64,000 bases of DNA from Pyrrhoderma lamaoense (GCA_002794735.1 NBAZ01000002.1:1860001-1924000), one strand, 5' to 3'; counted from the first letter of the stretch, positions 12,896 through 26,121 are shown. A program made the numbers and translations. Notes: a model not told the origin generated them from the sequence alone.

Positions 12896-15800
12896 GTGTC
12901 TCTTTCCGCTTGGGTCAATAATTTGTTAATTTCTAGAGCGCAAAACTGGTTAAGGATATGAAGTGAGGAAGAATCCTCTAATCGCCCATATATTCGGCCT
13001 TGTACGTCTTAACCACTCCTGCTTCCGAGATGTTTCTCGATGGCAAGATAAAATGAATCTCGCCATATAAAAAATCCAGATCCCTCCCTAATCTCATCGA
13101 CTACATGACATCAAGAACTCTTCTATTTTTCTATCCGAAGCTCATCATGTCTTCGACATGCCTAACGTAGTTTTGATGACTTAAAGCGCATTATCACAAT
13201 ATCTACCATGTTACTTATCTATGAATTAATACCAAAATACAGCCGGTGAGTTGTGAGGTCATGGTGCTGATCAAAACATGCTCAAGACCTTCTTAGGCCT
13301 GTAGTTCGAACAATGGGCGAGCCCTTCATGATACCTTTTATTCCAAAGTTTCCATTTATGAATTTACCTGTTTTACAGCCGACACGAATAATTAAATACT
13401 TAGAGTGATGATAATATGAAATTGTACTTTATTCAGTTACCTAAACAAGAGTACTTTTGCTTTCATAAGCTTACAAAAAGGATATTCTGTGGTTTATCGA
13501 TCGATATCGATGGAATCATGAACAACTATCCTTGAGACTCCTCCAACTAACTCTTCATCTACTATCATCACTTACTACCATTCTCTACATACTTTATCTG
13601 CTCCTGCCATGTTTTCCCGATTAAGTTCATCGTAATTCTATTTCTTGGGTTTCTCAGATTGTCATTGGGCTTGCTACGAGTAGCATGCAATTCTTAGTCA
13701 TTCCAACAAATTTTTCCTCATCAAGAATTTTAATCGCCAAGTGAGGGCGATGTGAGGATGTTTGATCTCTCCGGTCCCCTATCTAACTGTCTGCGTTTTT
13801 ATTTCAGGATTAGACGCCTTAGCATTTTTTTCAACTGCACTGCCTTGATCGCGCTGGTCTACTCTTACTGTTTTTGCTCTGATGGATCTAGGGCGCTTTA
13901 TATCGCCCATAAACCTGGGCTATGTCGTGTTAGAGTCATTCACGCTTCTATCCTGCTTTCCTTCATGCGAGCTACTGCTCTCAGGGCTTCCTATTAGACG
14001 CCAATGGCACGATTCCGGAAACCAGAGATTTTGAAGTTTTATTGTCGGTTTGTGATCTTAATTCATTCAACTTGCTTCTAAACCCCTAGGACTAATAGTT
14101 TTCTGACGCCACTTACATACTGACCCCGAACTCTTTAACTTTTATCTTTCTTCCATGTGGAGTGTAGAAATGAACGAATCCGCTTTCGCCGTGGCAAAAC
14201 ACTTACTTTCTGTAGCGATTCTAGTGTAGAAAGGTTTGCTGGCCTCACATACCCCTGAGTTACAACGTGTCAGTTGAAAGCGGGATCCCACGAGAACTAT
14301 TCCCAAGACGTACAGTACTCGAAGCACCTGACTGTCGGTGCCCATTGTTAATAGTATTAGGTTACTTACGTGGAGCTCAGATTTCCTGGCAATGTCACCG
14401 TCTTCAAGCTTCAAAAATTTGTCGTGGAGTTTTCGGCCGATTCGTGACTTGATTGCAATTCTTGAGCACTCATCAGCTTCAGCCTTTGGGTGCTCCTATC
14501 TGACTATTGGTGACTCAATGAGATTCTTAAGAATTATCCTACTCAGTGCGCCCGGATCGTCATTGTACATGTATCATTTTCGTCAGGGGTCAACCCTTAG
14601 GCGGTATATGTCACATGCCCAGTAATTATCAACGTATCAAGAATCGAGTCGCGACTAGGAGTATAATTTTTAGAAGCTTCAGCTGAAATGACTTTTTCGA
14701 AACTTTACCTTGATAAGCGAGCATCTCTTTAGTCTTATCTAGTCTCTTGTGATATTTAATAAGGGTCCTTGTACGGCTTGTATTTTGCTATGGCTGTGAT
14801 TTGCCACCGTGGCTCATGCAATGTGAGTCTTTCTTTTTTGATTCCATATACCTAGTAACAGATCTCCTAACGGTTTATTGGTCAAGTATAGGTTTGTTAT
14901 ATCATGCAGTTTTGTCCAGTGAAACCCGGACCTCGTGTATCATGCCTTTCACACACATTCTATTGGATTTTTGCTCTGGGAAAGCGTACTATGACACAGA
15001 AGATCGCCCTATATTGGTCTATTGTAGTCCACATACAACTAAGGGTCGACATTGATTAACTGGCATAGCCCCATCATCCTGCTAGACTTCGTTGAATACG
15101 CCATGGACTTGGTTCTTACTCAATACTCAGTGCAATCTCTAATAAAAAACCATAAAGACTTGACTTTCTATTTTATCTGTCTGCGTGGTTGACCTAGGGA
15201 AAGATTCTCAAACAAGCTGATCTATAATCATCCAACACACGAGGCTTGAGGATACGCGCGTCTTGATGATATGTTTCAGAGATCTGTGACCTTATAGTCT
15301 TTGGCGGAGTGCTAGTTGCCACATAGCCGACTGACCCGACAGGTCGCTAATATGTGTATTGACACTTGCCACATACTATAACTTGAAAACCACGCTTAAG
15401 TTGTTCTTTGCAGCAAGAAAGACAATCGCGCAAGTTGAATTACAGTATTTTGCTTGTCCGCCACGGGGTTTAGAGCTTGACCGGTATAAGTGCCACTCGG
15501 ATTGATGTGGCAAATTTTATGGGAATTATATGGTACTTATTATTATTATACTTATCTCCTCGTGATTAATGACATAACAGTAGTGGATCTCGATCTCGTT
15601 AAGCGTAAAGTAGCAGAAATTGTAGGGTCCCGAATCAATTTGAACTAGAATCGTTTTTGGAATGTATGAAGGCTGTGGTTAGCTATCATTTCCAGAAATG
15701 ATCACTAAGAGGCTCATAGTTATTATAAAAGAAGCAACAGACTTGCCCCCATTGCAACCTGATCTTTTCTGTCGGATTGACTCGCCGCAGGTCCGTTTAG

Positions 15801-15965
15801 TACCCGTTCCTTAGAAGCTCCGACACGAGGTCTCTCGCTTGACTTCTTATACTTCGCGTACGGACAATTTACATATAAAGTGTTCACCCCACTACTCTTT
15901 CTTTCCCTTCTCGCACTACCTTTCGGTTTCTGGGCGCTGTACCGTGTCCCCAGTGCATTGTAACC
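12896..15965. other. Gene-poor 3-kb region
   Basis: No gene can be supported across most of this stretch. The best coding hint is on the minus strand at about 14360-14500: a short frame containing RIGRKLHDKFLKLEDGDIAR, with a plausible acceptor upstream and a GTAAGT donor after it. A second minus-strand piece near 14140-14230 could be a following exon. I cannot join them into a gene or recognise a family. Frames at 13752-13997 and 14801-15055 on the + strand lack motifs. Part of this may be a decayed gene or mobile element. Confidence 0.4.
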
Positions 15966-18900
15966 ATGGACCTGCTCAAAACTGTGCTATCTCCCCTGGG
16001 GATGAATTCTAATTCTATACAAGACACCCTTGTAAGAGATATGCACACGCCACGAATACAATTCATGTCAACTAATGTGTATCCATCCATTACTTTTTGC
16101 GTACTCAATAATTGTGAATGTAATAGAAATGGGTTGTCATAGGAGGGACTGTAGAGACAGCAAGACGTGTATCAAAAACAGCATGGAACGGTTTCATTGA
16201 TTGTGAGTATCATCATCACGGGCTGCGACAGTAAAAATATCCCCTTTTCCCTTCCAACTACATGATTCGGTGCCGTGTTACACGTATTGAGGAGTCTTTG
16301 TCATGGTATATGTGACTGACGTCCGTGTGCTGTAGCATTCTTTCTCACTGCGCATTTCAGTCAAGAAGACTACCCCTATGACTGGTAAGTAGATTGGTAT
16401 TTCGTATATTATTCTGCGCCCGCAGCGTTCTCATTGTCTCTCTCTTATAATACTCATCCAGGCTCATGCATTGGTTGTCCAAGGTTTGTCATGTCATTTC
16501 CATCTATCCTTCGGGCTCCGATCCGCCACTGCCGACCTTCGACAAGTTTCGGAGTCTGAAACTTGTACAAATTGGGATAGTCGAGCTTTTTATACTTCTT
16601 CTTGGTGTTGAATACTTCGGATGGTAAAACTCACGTGGCTTGAAATGATTTTTTTGCAGCAACCAGCATGGGGTCAAAGTCGAGAGTTTGAGATCACAAC
16701 GCGCTCCGTTGGGAGGACGAGTATAACGCAAACGACTACTGGTGACTTGGAAGAAGAAGAAGACGAGGATGATGATTCTGAGCTTGTTCATGGCCAGCGA
16801 AAAAGAAAGGTTTCTTTCATGCCTAGCGTGGGTGAGTATTGATAGCGGTGTCTTGCCGAAGTATCTAAGTTACTATTTTTACCCACGCGCGTTCTATAGG
16901 CACCACTCATACGATTTATTACCGTGGACATTGGCTTCGTGTTTGTTGAATCCAATTATCGTTTTACTGTGATTTTATAACATGTCATCTATCGCAGATA
17001 ACACGAACTACCAAGGGTTCGGGATACCGTGCCTACTCCGTTCTTTCTGTTAGGTACGTGTATATTTTTCTTCTTAAACTTCGAGCTTTAGGTTTACACC
17101 CACACTATGTCCACAGTGTCGTCGCTCGGAATAATAGCATCCTCAAAAAGCTTGTTCTAGAAGCGAAACGCGAATATGAAAAAGATGCCGAACACCGCGT
17201 CCACATTTTCATGGCTGACTCGTGAGTGCCTTGAAATAACCCCATTGATTGATAATAAAATCAACTTTGTTTTACTTCATATTCCGTTAACGTCGCTCTT
17301 TGGAAAATAGGTATGGCAGCTGGCGGTGGAATGGCGCTCGCCAGAAGCGCCCGATGAGTTCTATCGTTCTCGAACCAGGCGTTAAGGACATGTTAATCGC
17401 TGACTGCCGCGATTTCTTGTGCTCCGAAGAGTGGTATGCGGAGCGGGGTTAGTAGTCCCGATACGGGGATTTTGCAATTTTTGTGCTAATGGGTTATTCT
17501 ATTTTCTACTAGGTATCCCGTTCCGCCGAGGATACTTGCTCCATGGTGTCCCTGGGAGGTAAGAATATCTGATGTTCAAATGGCGAGGAGCTCAACTTAA
17601 GGTGCTTTCTACAGTGGGAAGACTTCCCTCATTCACTCAATGGCAGGAGAACTAGGTTTAGATATCTACGTAGTCAGTCTCTCAGGAAAGGGGTATGCGT
17701 TCCGTAAATGTTCTTTTAGCTACTGTATTCTCATCTATCACATTCATAGTATGAGTGACAATACACTTGCAACTCTTATGGGTCAAGTGCCTTCGAGGTC
17801 AGCAACTTCTTGTGACATTTTTATGATCCGAACTCGAGAACTCAGATGATTTTTCCAGATGTATTCTTCTTTTAGAAGACCTAGATGCGGCCTTTACTCG
17901 TTCGGTCTCACGGGACGAGAAATCCACCGGAATTCCAGATGATTCTCTTTCATCAGATAAAGATTCAAAGAAGGATCAATCATCAGATGGATCAACTCTC
18001 AGTCTAAGTGGCTTGTTGAATGCACTAGATGGTGTTGCTGCCGCGGAGGGCAGGTATGTGTACAATATATCGCGATTTTATCTGATTTCTTAACGTTATG
18101 CTTAGATTACTTTTTGCTACGACTAATCACATCGAACGTCTTGACCCTGCTCTAAGCCGACCCGGGAGAATGGATGTTTGGGTTAACTTTACGAATGCAA
18201 CAAAATGGCAGGCAGAAGGCATCTTTAAATGCTTCTTCCCTTCTCGCTCGCTGAAGGACAAGGCCGAATCATCAGCGAGCTCCTCCGAAAGTGAGAAGCC
18301 TGCGAACGCAGGGACGCAGAACGTACCCGGAAGCAAGCGCAAGTCCGTACATCGGGTGCCCTTGCTTGAAGAGGAAGAACTCAATGAGCTCGCGAAGCGT
18401 TTTGCAGAGCAAATTCCCGAAGATGAAATGAGTGTAAGTTCTAATCTCGCACGTTTCCGTAGGGATTACTCTAAAGTGTAGAAAAAAATTATCAGGTGGC
18501 AAGTCTTCAGGGTTATCTCCTTAAGAATAAAACACGTCCCCGGGAATGTGTTGACGAAGTTGCGGGCTGGTAAGCTCTTCCATTTTCTATGATGCGCGAA
18601 ACGCCACATACTGAGGTTACTGCAACTTTTAAAGGATAAATAAGGAACGCGAACAAAAAGCTAAACTAAAGAAGGAGAAAGAGGAAGTGAGAAGTTTCGT
18701 ATCTCTTATCCATGATCAGATCACTAATTACTTGTTTTTCTCTCTTTTTTTGGTATTAATTATTATTAAAACCGTCTTCTTCACAGAAAGAGGCCAGAGA
18801 AAAAAGGGAGGCGGAAGAAAAGGCGGAGAAAGAAAAGGCGGAAAAAGAAAAAGCTGCGAAGGAGAAAGAAGTTAAAGATAAAACTTCTAAGAGTAGCTCA

Positions 18901-19281
18901 AAAAGCCGTAGCGAGCGCCGGTCGAGTGAGAAGGCCCCCTCGAGTAATGAGGCGTCAAGCTCATCTTCGGTCCCCCCTCCACCTACCGCTACATCCGACT
19001 CGAGCGATTCATCGCCGATAACATCGGATTATGATGGATCCGGTGTAGACGCTGATACTGAGGATAGCCTTACAACTGATGAAGAAGTTGACAAGCTCGT
19101 CGATGCGGCAACTACAACCGAAGGAGCTGTACAATGCTCACAAAAATGGGTGAACCTCAAGAACAGTAATCAACCAGGACCTTCTTCAGCCAAACAAGAT
19201 GTTTCGATCTCCACTGATGACATACTTTCAGAGATGGGGTCGTCGTCTGAATCAGCAACAGAATCTGTAACCTCAGATTGA
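15966..19281 (+). CDS. BCS1-like mitochondrial AAA ATPase with long charged C-terminal extension
   Basis: AAA ATPase related to Bcs1, the inner-membrane chaperone that inserts the Rieske protein into complex III. The N-terminus (ATG 15966) is split over small exons and includes a hydrophobic/transmembrane segment. The BCS1-specific domain follows, with AWGQSREFEI and a Glu/Asp-rich loop. Walker A is GVPGSGKT (about 17555-17620), Walker B LLLEDLDAAF after an intron, sensor residues ATTNH, and an arginine-finger region with SRPGRMD. True Bcs1 proteins are about 450 residues. Here the AAA domain is followed by a Lys/Glu coiled coil (about 18640-18900) and a Ser/Asp/Glu-rich tail to 19281. That makes it a member of the expanded basidiomycete BCS1-like group rather than certain BCS1 itself. 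All exons join in frame, with about eleven introns. Confidence 0.87.
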
Positions 19282-19846
19282 TTCACATATTTCTCTTCTA
19301 TCTTTTCTTGTTCAAGGGATTCAGATCGTCCTCATTACATTTCTTTCCTTTTCCTGCAACGAGAATGCGCTTGTGAATGGTATTTTTTCAAAAGTTCATA
19401 GGCTGATATTTACATATTTAATTGTACGGACTTTTCACTCTTACGCGTTATTCACACTAATGTGTCACTAACTGATGAGCGGAGACCGTTCTATAGAAAT
19501 CTACACGTAGCTCTAGTTCTCTTGATTAAGCATCGTATAGTTTTTGTACCACATCGTTATAAACTTTTTGGGACTCTGTCGAGTAGTATTACACCTTTTT
19601 GCTCATGTCTTTGTAGCCATTTTCTTCTGTACATAGACAACGAACACTTTTAAAAAATGCTATTGTTACACAGGCCATCTGTCAGCTATCATGAAACAAG
19701 ATATCGAAACAATAGGATTGAGAAAAAAAAGTTCATGTGCTATCCGTGATTCGTAGAGTAGTTTTCGTTAATATGTAAAACAATAAGAAACATTAGGCTA
19801 GGTAAATATGCGACTTTATTATAATTTCTACAAGCTTCTGAGCTCC
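19282..19846. other. Intergenic, convergent 3' ends
   Basis: AT-rich spacer between the converging BCS1-like and DNM1 genes. The frame at 19462-19653 has no motif. Nothing else is visible. Confidence 0.6.
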
Positions 19847-22561
19847 TTATGATGCTTTAAGATTTACTTCTGACAGGGTTTTGAACGCGTCTTTGTAGGC
19901 TTCTAATAAAGCTTTCACTCGGGCACGTTCGGCAACGATCGTCTCGTCTTCATTAAGCAAACCTTGGAATAAATCCGGTTTATACAGCGAAGCTACAAGG
20001 CGATTCTGCACCTGTTGAGAAGAATGGTTGACTAAAAGGTGCATCACAGCTTTAGGTACTAAGTCCTGAATCGTTTGCCTGACGATGTTAAAGTACGTAG
20101 CAATTAAATTCCGGATCAAGTTTGTTTCCATATCCTCTCGCAAGGATAAATGGGGAGAATTCTCGGTCGGAATCTGAGGTATACGAGAACCATTGTTATA
20201 ATGGTTTCGTAAAACGTAGTGACCAGGAGAACTCACCGCCTCAATATGCTTCCCTAAGCTTTTCATGTCGAAGGCAGCACTGCTACCGTCTGAGTTCTGT
20301 TTACCCGCCATTAACCCCGAAGGAGCCGGTGTCTGCTGTGTATCCCTACCGGAGGGAGTAACACCAGAAGTCATGGCAGCAGAAAGCCCTAAGCTAGCAC
20401 CTGCCGACAAGGCTGGATCAGAAGTTCCATTCGGACCACCAAAGAAATAATTCAAGAAAGTATCTTTAGCAGAATTGTTAGAGGCACCATTGCCGTTAGG
20501 AGCAGTCGAAGAAGATCGTCTTGACGTATGAGAATGATGGTGTTCACGATGAGAACGTCGAACCGTGGCAATAGAAGGAGGGCCTGACGTAGGTGCAGAC
20601 GCGGAAATCCTGGTTTTATCATTAATGGTGGAAGAAACCGATCGGGTGCTATTGGCTGTAGTCGCACCATCCTCGGTAGCCTCATCCTCTTCCTCGTCTG
20701 GAGGCACGATACCATTGATTGGCTCAGTAGATGCCGGCTACACAAATAATGAATACATGACTTTGAAGTATCATGAACATACGTACCCTCTGGGGCAGAG
20801 CTTTTCGTTGTGCCACCGGGCTGCTGGCTTGCCTAGAAGCCGCGACGGATCCTTGCACAAATGCTGGGTGGTTCGTATTGATGTATGCAGCCTGGATGTC
20901 GATCAGGCTCTGCGTATAATCAGAAGTTGGACCTAATCTTTCTCGTAACAACTCCGAGACAACATCGATTATTTGAGCGTGCAATCTTGGAAAACGTTGT
21001 AGTTCCTATGAAGTATAAGCATAAACACAAGGAATAATATGTGCAATGACATACCATACTTGTGCAATTATGGCAGATTCGTACTAATTCTTCATATACT
21101 AATTCAACACATCTCAAGGAAGGTTGTTCTAATAGTTTGATCTGAGGTTTTACGAGAAGTTCAAAAGCCACCTCTGGAATGAAAAGACTCGGCCTAGGAC
21201 CAGTTGAATTACGAATCGCGGTACGGATATCTTGAGTATCAAGGCCAGATGTTGAGTCGATGCTATCCAGCGCATGGCCAAAAACATCATTGAAGATATA
21301 GTATATCCGAGCACCGCCGCATAGTTCCTTCGTAGAAATTCCAGGAGATGTTCCCTCGATACTAGAGACGAAGTCGCGTGCAAATTGTGTCATGAGACGA
21401 AGAATCAAAGCCCCCTGGGCATTTTGGTCGCCAAACATAGCCGCATCACCAAATGAGTTTAGTTCTTGTTGAGTTTGACCCATCAGTGTATTCAGACGCG
21501 CCTTCATATCAGGTAGCTTATCGCGGATGTGATTCATAAGAACCTGATTGAGAGTGCGTGCAAGATAACGTGTCCCGCATTTGTGAGCGATATTACGGTA
21601 CGCTGGGTGCGATTTAAAGTAGTCCATTTCACTATCGAGTGCATCGGACATCGGTTTCCCGGTATTGATATCTTGTTGAGACCGGTTAACGACACCAATG
21701 AAGCCCAATTTTAATTGATAAACTCGTCCGGTCAGTATGTCAAGTGCATTAGTTCCAGCGTCCATTAAGTCTAACTTCGTGAGAACTCCGATCGTCCTTC
21801 TTCCCTGAGGATCAACCTGACGAGCAAGTTTCAGGGATTCGGAGTTGGCAAGGTCAACGTTAGCAGCAGAAACCGCTAAAATAACACAATTTTCTTTCCC
21901 AATGTATTCCTGAACTAGATTACGGATTTGCTTCTCGATATCGGAAGGCTGGTCGCCAACAGGAATCTTCGTGAGCCCCGGTAAATCTACAAGTGTTAGG
22001 TCAAGCACGTTCGGACTATATATCCGCAAGCTAATTGGAAGTTTGCTAATGCCCTTATTTTGTCCTGCCACTCTCAACGTCTCTTGTTCGATTTCATTAC
22101 GGATATCATTGAAATCTGTGAAGCGTTTTTGAACATGAAGAAATTCCCCCCATTCCGTGTTCCCTTGTGAGTCAGGTTCGTTAACATGAACCAACTGGAG
22201 TACAAGTGGTCTTCGGGTTACAATCCAGATCCTCGGGGAAGGAAATCTCGTCCAACAATACTTTTAGGATTCAGTATGTATTACCGTTAATAGAGTATAG
22301 TAGAGGTGCTCACGTTTCTAATACGGACGACTTTCCTGCGGATTGACTACCAATCTAGATGAAACCACCAGTTACTTGAGTAAATATATAAGACAGCAAA
22401 ACCACACAAACCACTGCAATTTGGGGCATATCCAGATCCCCGCCTATTGATTTATGCATAGATAATTAGTTGAGTAGTTCGTATTCTATATGGATATACA
22501 CACCAAGATTGCTGAATGTATCCTGGAGTTTATTCACCAGACTAATGAGGTCCGAATCCAT
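19847..22561 (-). CDS. DNM1: Mitochondrial/peroxisomal fission dynamin Dnm1 (DRP1 orthologue)
   Basis: Dynamin-related GTPase that forms rings on mitochondria and peroxisomes to divide them. The start at 22561 gives MDSDLISLVNKLQDTFSNLG, followed after an intron by the P-loop SQSAGKSS. DLPGLTK (G3) and TKLDLMDAGT (G4) lie in the large exon 22194-21050. The middle-domain block with CGGARIYYIFNDVFG and STGPRPSLF matches Dnm1 rather than Vps1, and the CHNC stretch fits too. A variable Ser-rich insert B (about 20250-20700) precedes the GED, which ends at 19847. The G-domain exon has one base missing near 22224-22226, exactly inside the near-invariant GRDFLPRGSGIVTRRP block; with such conservation on both sides this is best read as an assembly error. 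Confidence 0.93.
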
Positions 22562-23854
22562 GGCTGTCGTGAATGCTCGTATCGTTCGTCAAAATACGTT
22601 TCGTTTCTTTGAATGAAACCCAATTTGAGTTCGATAGGTGTCCTGGAGCTCCTACTTAACCTGTAGACAACGTATCCCTTGTTTGTCTGTCTTAGTGTTG
22701 GAGAAGTTGTGGCAGAGTTTAAAGGCAAGCTTTTTGCGCGTCGCGACGGCCGGCTACACGGAGTATTTTCAGTCATGTGACGTAATGATCCTATAATGCG
22801 CGATCAATCCCTAACTTCTAATGGATGAATCCCAATTACGCACAATGGATTTCTTTGTCGATACGCCTCTTTGAGGTATAAAATAAATTTAAAAAACACC
22901 CTTCTACAGCATTGTACATGGCATGGAGCCTTCTGACCATAAAGAAAATGATAATACGCATCTCTTTATTTGTGACACGTCAAAATCTCTATTATAGCCA
23001 TCATATAGTATGCAACAAAATCATGCAGAAGTACAATGTACATTACATCATGTACTTCGCAAAGTACCATTACATGCCTCTCAAAAAAAACCCTTAACAA
23101 ATCGAGACTCTGTTCTTTACATGTAATATTTAACCTTGTTGATGGAAACTATACAATTTCGGCCAACGTCATGTGATCTCTTCTTTCTCGTTTTTGGTTC
23201 GCCGTTGTAAGTCTACTTCTTCATGTTTTTGTCCTATCTTAGTATCTATCTGAGCCTGGCCAACCCAAGCTCACTGAATTCAGAGAAGTAGCCAGACGAA
23301 ATCCTCCACCTACGAAACTCATTTGGACCTCAGAACATGTGCTATCTAGTGTTCCAACAACCGGTGTATATGTGACTGTGCATGGGATCAATGAAAGGAA
23401 CCTCCCTTAAATCCAAAGATGGTCCTGAAATTTCTCCTGGGAATAGTAGAGCTATATTGAAGAATTAGTACTCACGACGGGCACTGTCTGCTTTATACTC
23501 TCTCCTTGGTTGCCGGACTTATTGGAAACTTTTACTTTGAGTTTCTCTCCGACTTGACAAACTGGATGTACTCATGCCGAAAGCCAGACTTTCTAGGCCC
23601 CCAAAATTACATTGATGACCGTGCGGAATTGATCATCTCGGGCATCTTTGGGACCTTCGGATCAACGGATATGAACGCTCACATTGTTACTGAAGCATCT
23701 CATGACCACAGTCTCTTACTGAGGTCCCAGATGGGCTGTTATGCCGTATTCTATTTATAGACACCGAACTTTACATCAAGTATAAAACAAGAGAGTTTGA
23801 AGGGGAGAGAACTCCAAGAACTCAAAAGCAGCTCTTTAAATCAACTAAACACTC
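22562..23854. other. Intergenic region upstream of DNM1 and cerato-platanin 1
   Basis: No supported gene. Frames at 22912-23097 and 23506-23760 on the + strand lack recognisable features and conserved start context. The right end holds the cerato-platanin TATA box. Confidence 0.55.
23781..23788 (+). promoter_or_regulatory. TATA box of cerato-platanin 1
   Basis: TATAAAAC lies 74 bases upstream of the ATG at 23855. The sequence matches the consensus, and the short distance suits a highly expressed secreted protein. Confidence 0.6.
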
Positions 23855-24271
23855 ATGTACTTCAAGTCAATCCTCTTCACTCTTTTCCTCGCTGGATTCA
23901 GCGCTGCCGAACGTGCCTCGTACGACAACACCTACGACAACTCTTCAGGCGACATGAACACAGTATCCTGCTCAACTGGGCCTAACGGTCTTGCATCTCG
24001 TTTCCCGACGTTCGGGTCTTTACCCACATTCCCTAACATCGGGGGTTCTTCTGCTATATCCGGCTTTGGTTCAGCGGAATGCGGTAGCTGTTGGCGCCTA
24101 ACATTCTCGACAACGGGTGTTTCTATTCTTGTGACTGCTATCGACCATACCAGCGATGGCTTCAATCTCAGCCAAGAAGCTCTCGACACGCTGACAGATG
24201 GAAACGCCGTCTTCGATGGTGCAGTTGATGTTGACGCAGTACAAGTTGATGCATCCGAATGTGGATTGTAA
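23855..24271 (+). CDS. Cerato-platanin family secreted protein, copy 1
   Basis: Small secreted protein (138 residues) of the cerato-platanin family: double-psi beta-barrel proteins that bind chitin oligomers, act at the fungal wall and can elicit plant defence. It has a signal peptide of about 18 residues ending near FSAAERA. The typical YDNTYDN start of the mature protein follows, with four cysteines (one near residue 40, the CGSC pair near 80, one at the CGL end) and the conserved AIDH motif. The gene is a single exon with a good TATA box. Two paralogues lie at 31987-32400 and 35817-36233; this copy is closest to the latter. Family membership is secure, but whether it is an elicitor or a developmental wall protein cannot be told from sequence. 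Confidence 0.95.
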   Translation: MYFKSILFTLFLAGFSAAERASYDNTYDNSSGDMNTVSCSTGPNGLASRFPTFGSLPTFPNIGGSSAISGFGSAECGSCWRLTFSTTGVSILVTAIDHTSDGFNLSQEALDTLTDGNAVFDGAVDVDAVQVDASECGL

Positions 24272-24813
24272 ATATGGTGTGTAACCCCTCAAGGATATAT
24301 TATTCAACATTGTGTTCACTAACTGATCACGTCTCTCATATAGACTCATTGTAAAATGTTCTGTTTCCTTTTGTTGGATTTTTCGGACATTTCTTAGTTG
24401 ATAACTGGACATTGTACACAAAACAGTAGTTTGAAGTTTCAAAGTTTTGTAATGAAAATATGCCACTGAAGCTAATTCCCACATTGAGTTAAATTGACGT
24501 CATGACCATCTTCTTCTGAGTATTTTTATATGATTACGGAAGATCGGGGCTTTTTCAAATTTCTTATACATTCATCCACACAGAACGATGCACGCATGGA
24601 ATTGGCGTAGGCATAAGACTGATAAGATCCATAATTCCATGTGAAGTTTCGTTACAAATCATCTTACGCATGCATGACATGATGATTGACATCGGTGATA
24701 AAGCGTGCGTGTATAAGTACTAGGCAGCCATTTCTAGTATTTCTATTATCTATAAGTATTAAGCGCATACCCAACATCTAAGCCACCGACATCAACTTCG
24801 AATATATCACAAT
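24272..24813. other. Intergenic
   Basis: Spacer between cerato-platanin 1 and the MDR oxidoreductase. It holds the 3' end of the first and the promoter of the second. The minus-strand frame 24098-24484 is a shadow running into the cerato-platanin coding region. Confidence 0.6.
24712..24719 (+). promoter_or_regulatory. TATA-like element of MDR gene
   Basis: TATAAGTA lies about 95 bases upstream of the ATG at 24814. Position and sequence are the only support. Confidence 0.4.
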
Positions 24814-26121
24814 ATGGCTCCTTCCAAGATGAAAGCAGCCGTAACTTACGGAGAGAAGGGTAAAGTACAGGTTAAGGAAATCGACGTCCCAAAACCTGGA
24901 CCCGATGAATTACTTGTGAAGGTTATCGCATCCGCTGCAAACCCCACCGATTGTATATTTTTTATACTGTTCCGAGGAGTTCAAAACGTAATTTATATTC
25001 TTATTGTATAGGGAAGACGGTGACGAGGTTTGTAACAACTGGTAACGTAGTAGGGTGCGACTATGCGGGTATAATAGAAGAATTTGGTTCAGATGTGCCG
25101 GAAACATATCGCAAAGTAGGCGCACGTGTAGCAGGCTTTGTTCATGGTGGTACGTACGAATAAGACCTGATTAGAATAGCTTTTTGCTATTATATCTATA
25201 CTAAAAAAGAAATCTACCCATAGGTGCTTATCCAAATGGTGCCCAAGCTGAATATACAGTCGCATCGCCAGCGACAGCAGTACTAGTCCCAGATTCCTGG
25301 ACACTGGAACAAGCCGCTCAGATACCGGTCGCGGCATTCACTGCTTGCATGACACTCTATTACGTCCAATCTCTGCCTACACCCCTTTCTCCAGCCACAG
25401 GCGAGCCACGTACAGACATTCTCGTCTGGGGCGGATCTTCTTCTGTAGGTCAATTTGTCATACAACTTGCTCATTTGGGTGGCTTGAGGGTCATCACAAC
25501 GGCCTCGCCCCGCAATTTTGAGCTCGTAAAATCGCTTGGAGCAGACATTGCCCTCTCACACTCCGACCCAGATACACCACGCAAGATCAAAGAATTAACG
25601 GAAGAAAACTGAAGCATGCAGTAGATACAATTTCAGAAGGTTCCACTCCAGCTCAAGTTGCGGAATGTATGGGTGATGAAGGTGGTACCGTAAGCACCAC
25701 GTTGTTGTACGATTCACTCAGGGAGGACGTCGAGAACAAATTCGTCTTGGGTTATATGTTAATGGGCAAGGTAATTCAGCAGCTTATGTGTCAGATAATT
25801 TCTCGACATGGTCTTACGTAAACATTTAGGATATGGAAATTCCACTCAAGTTATCTGCAGACCCAGCCCAATTCGAATTTGCTAAAAAAGCATCAGATTT
25901 ACTGAACAAAGTTCTAGCTAAGGGTATGCTCAAGCCTGGACCGATTAGGATCATGCCAAAAGGGCTTGCAAGTGTCAATGATGGCTTTGATCTCCTGCGA
26001 AATGGCAAGGTAAGTTTATCTGGATAGCTTACTGTGTAATTTCAACATTGAATTCAACTCGAACATACACCTATAGGTTAGTGGTGAAAAGATTGTCTAT
26101 CGTATTGCCGATACACCCTAA
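24814..26121 (+). CDS. Medium-chain dehydrogenase/reductase, zinc-independent (enoyl reductase/quinone oxidoreductase-like)
   Basis: NAD(P)H-dependent oxidoreductase of the MDR superfamily, in the fungal group often labelled zinc-binding or TOXD-like, which includes stand-alone trans-enoyl reductases. The GroES-like N-terminal fold runs from MKAAVTYGEKGKVQVKEIDV through ANPTD and GCDYAGIIEEFG. The Rossmann domain has VWGGSSSVGQFVIQLAHLGG and then TTASPRNFELVKSLGAD. No catalytic zinc Cys/His set is visible. Exons are separated by short introns near 24957-25010, 25150-25223, 25771-25831 and 26010-26078. One base is missing in the A4 run 25605-25608; beyond it the protein continues (HAVDTISEGSTPAQVAE) to the stop at 26119-26121. 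No secondary-metabolite core gene lies nearby, so a housekeeping detoxification role is as likely as biosynthesis. Confidence 0.85.

Noticed and set aside
22194..22561. DNM1 as a pseudogene because of the G-domain frame break
   Set aside because: Conservation on both sides is near perfect and the rest of the gene is intact; the loss of one base fits the window-wide error pattern.
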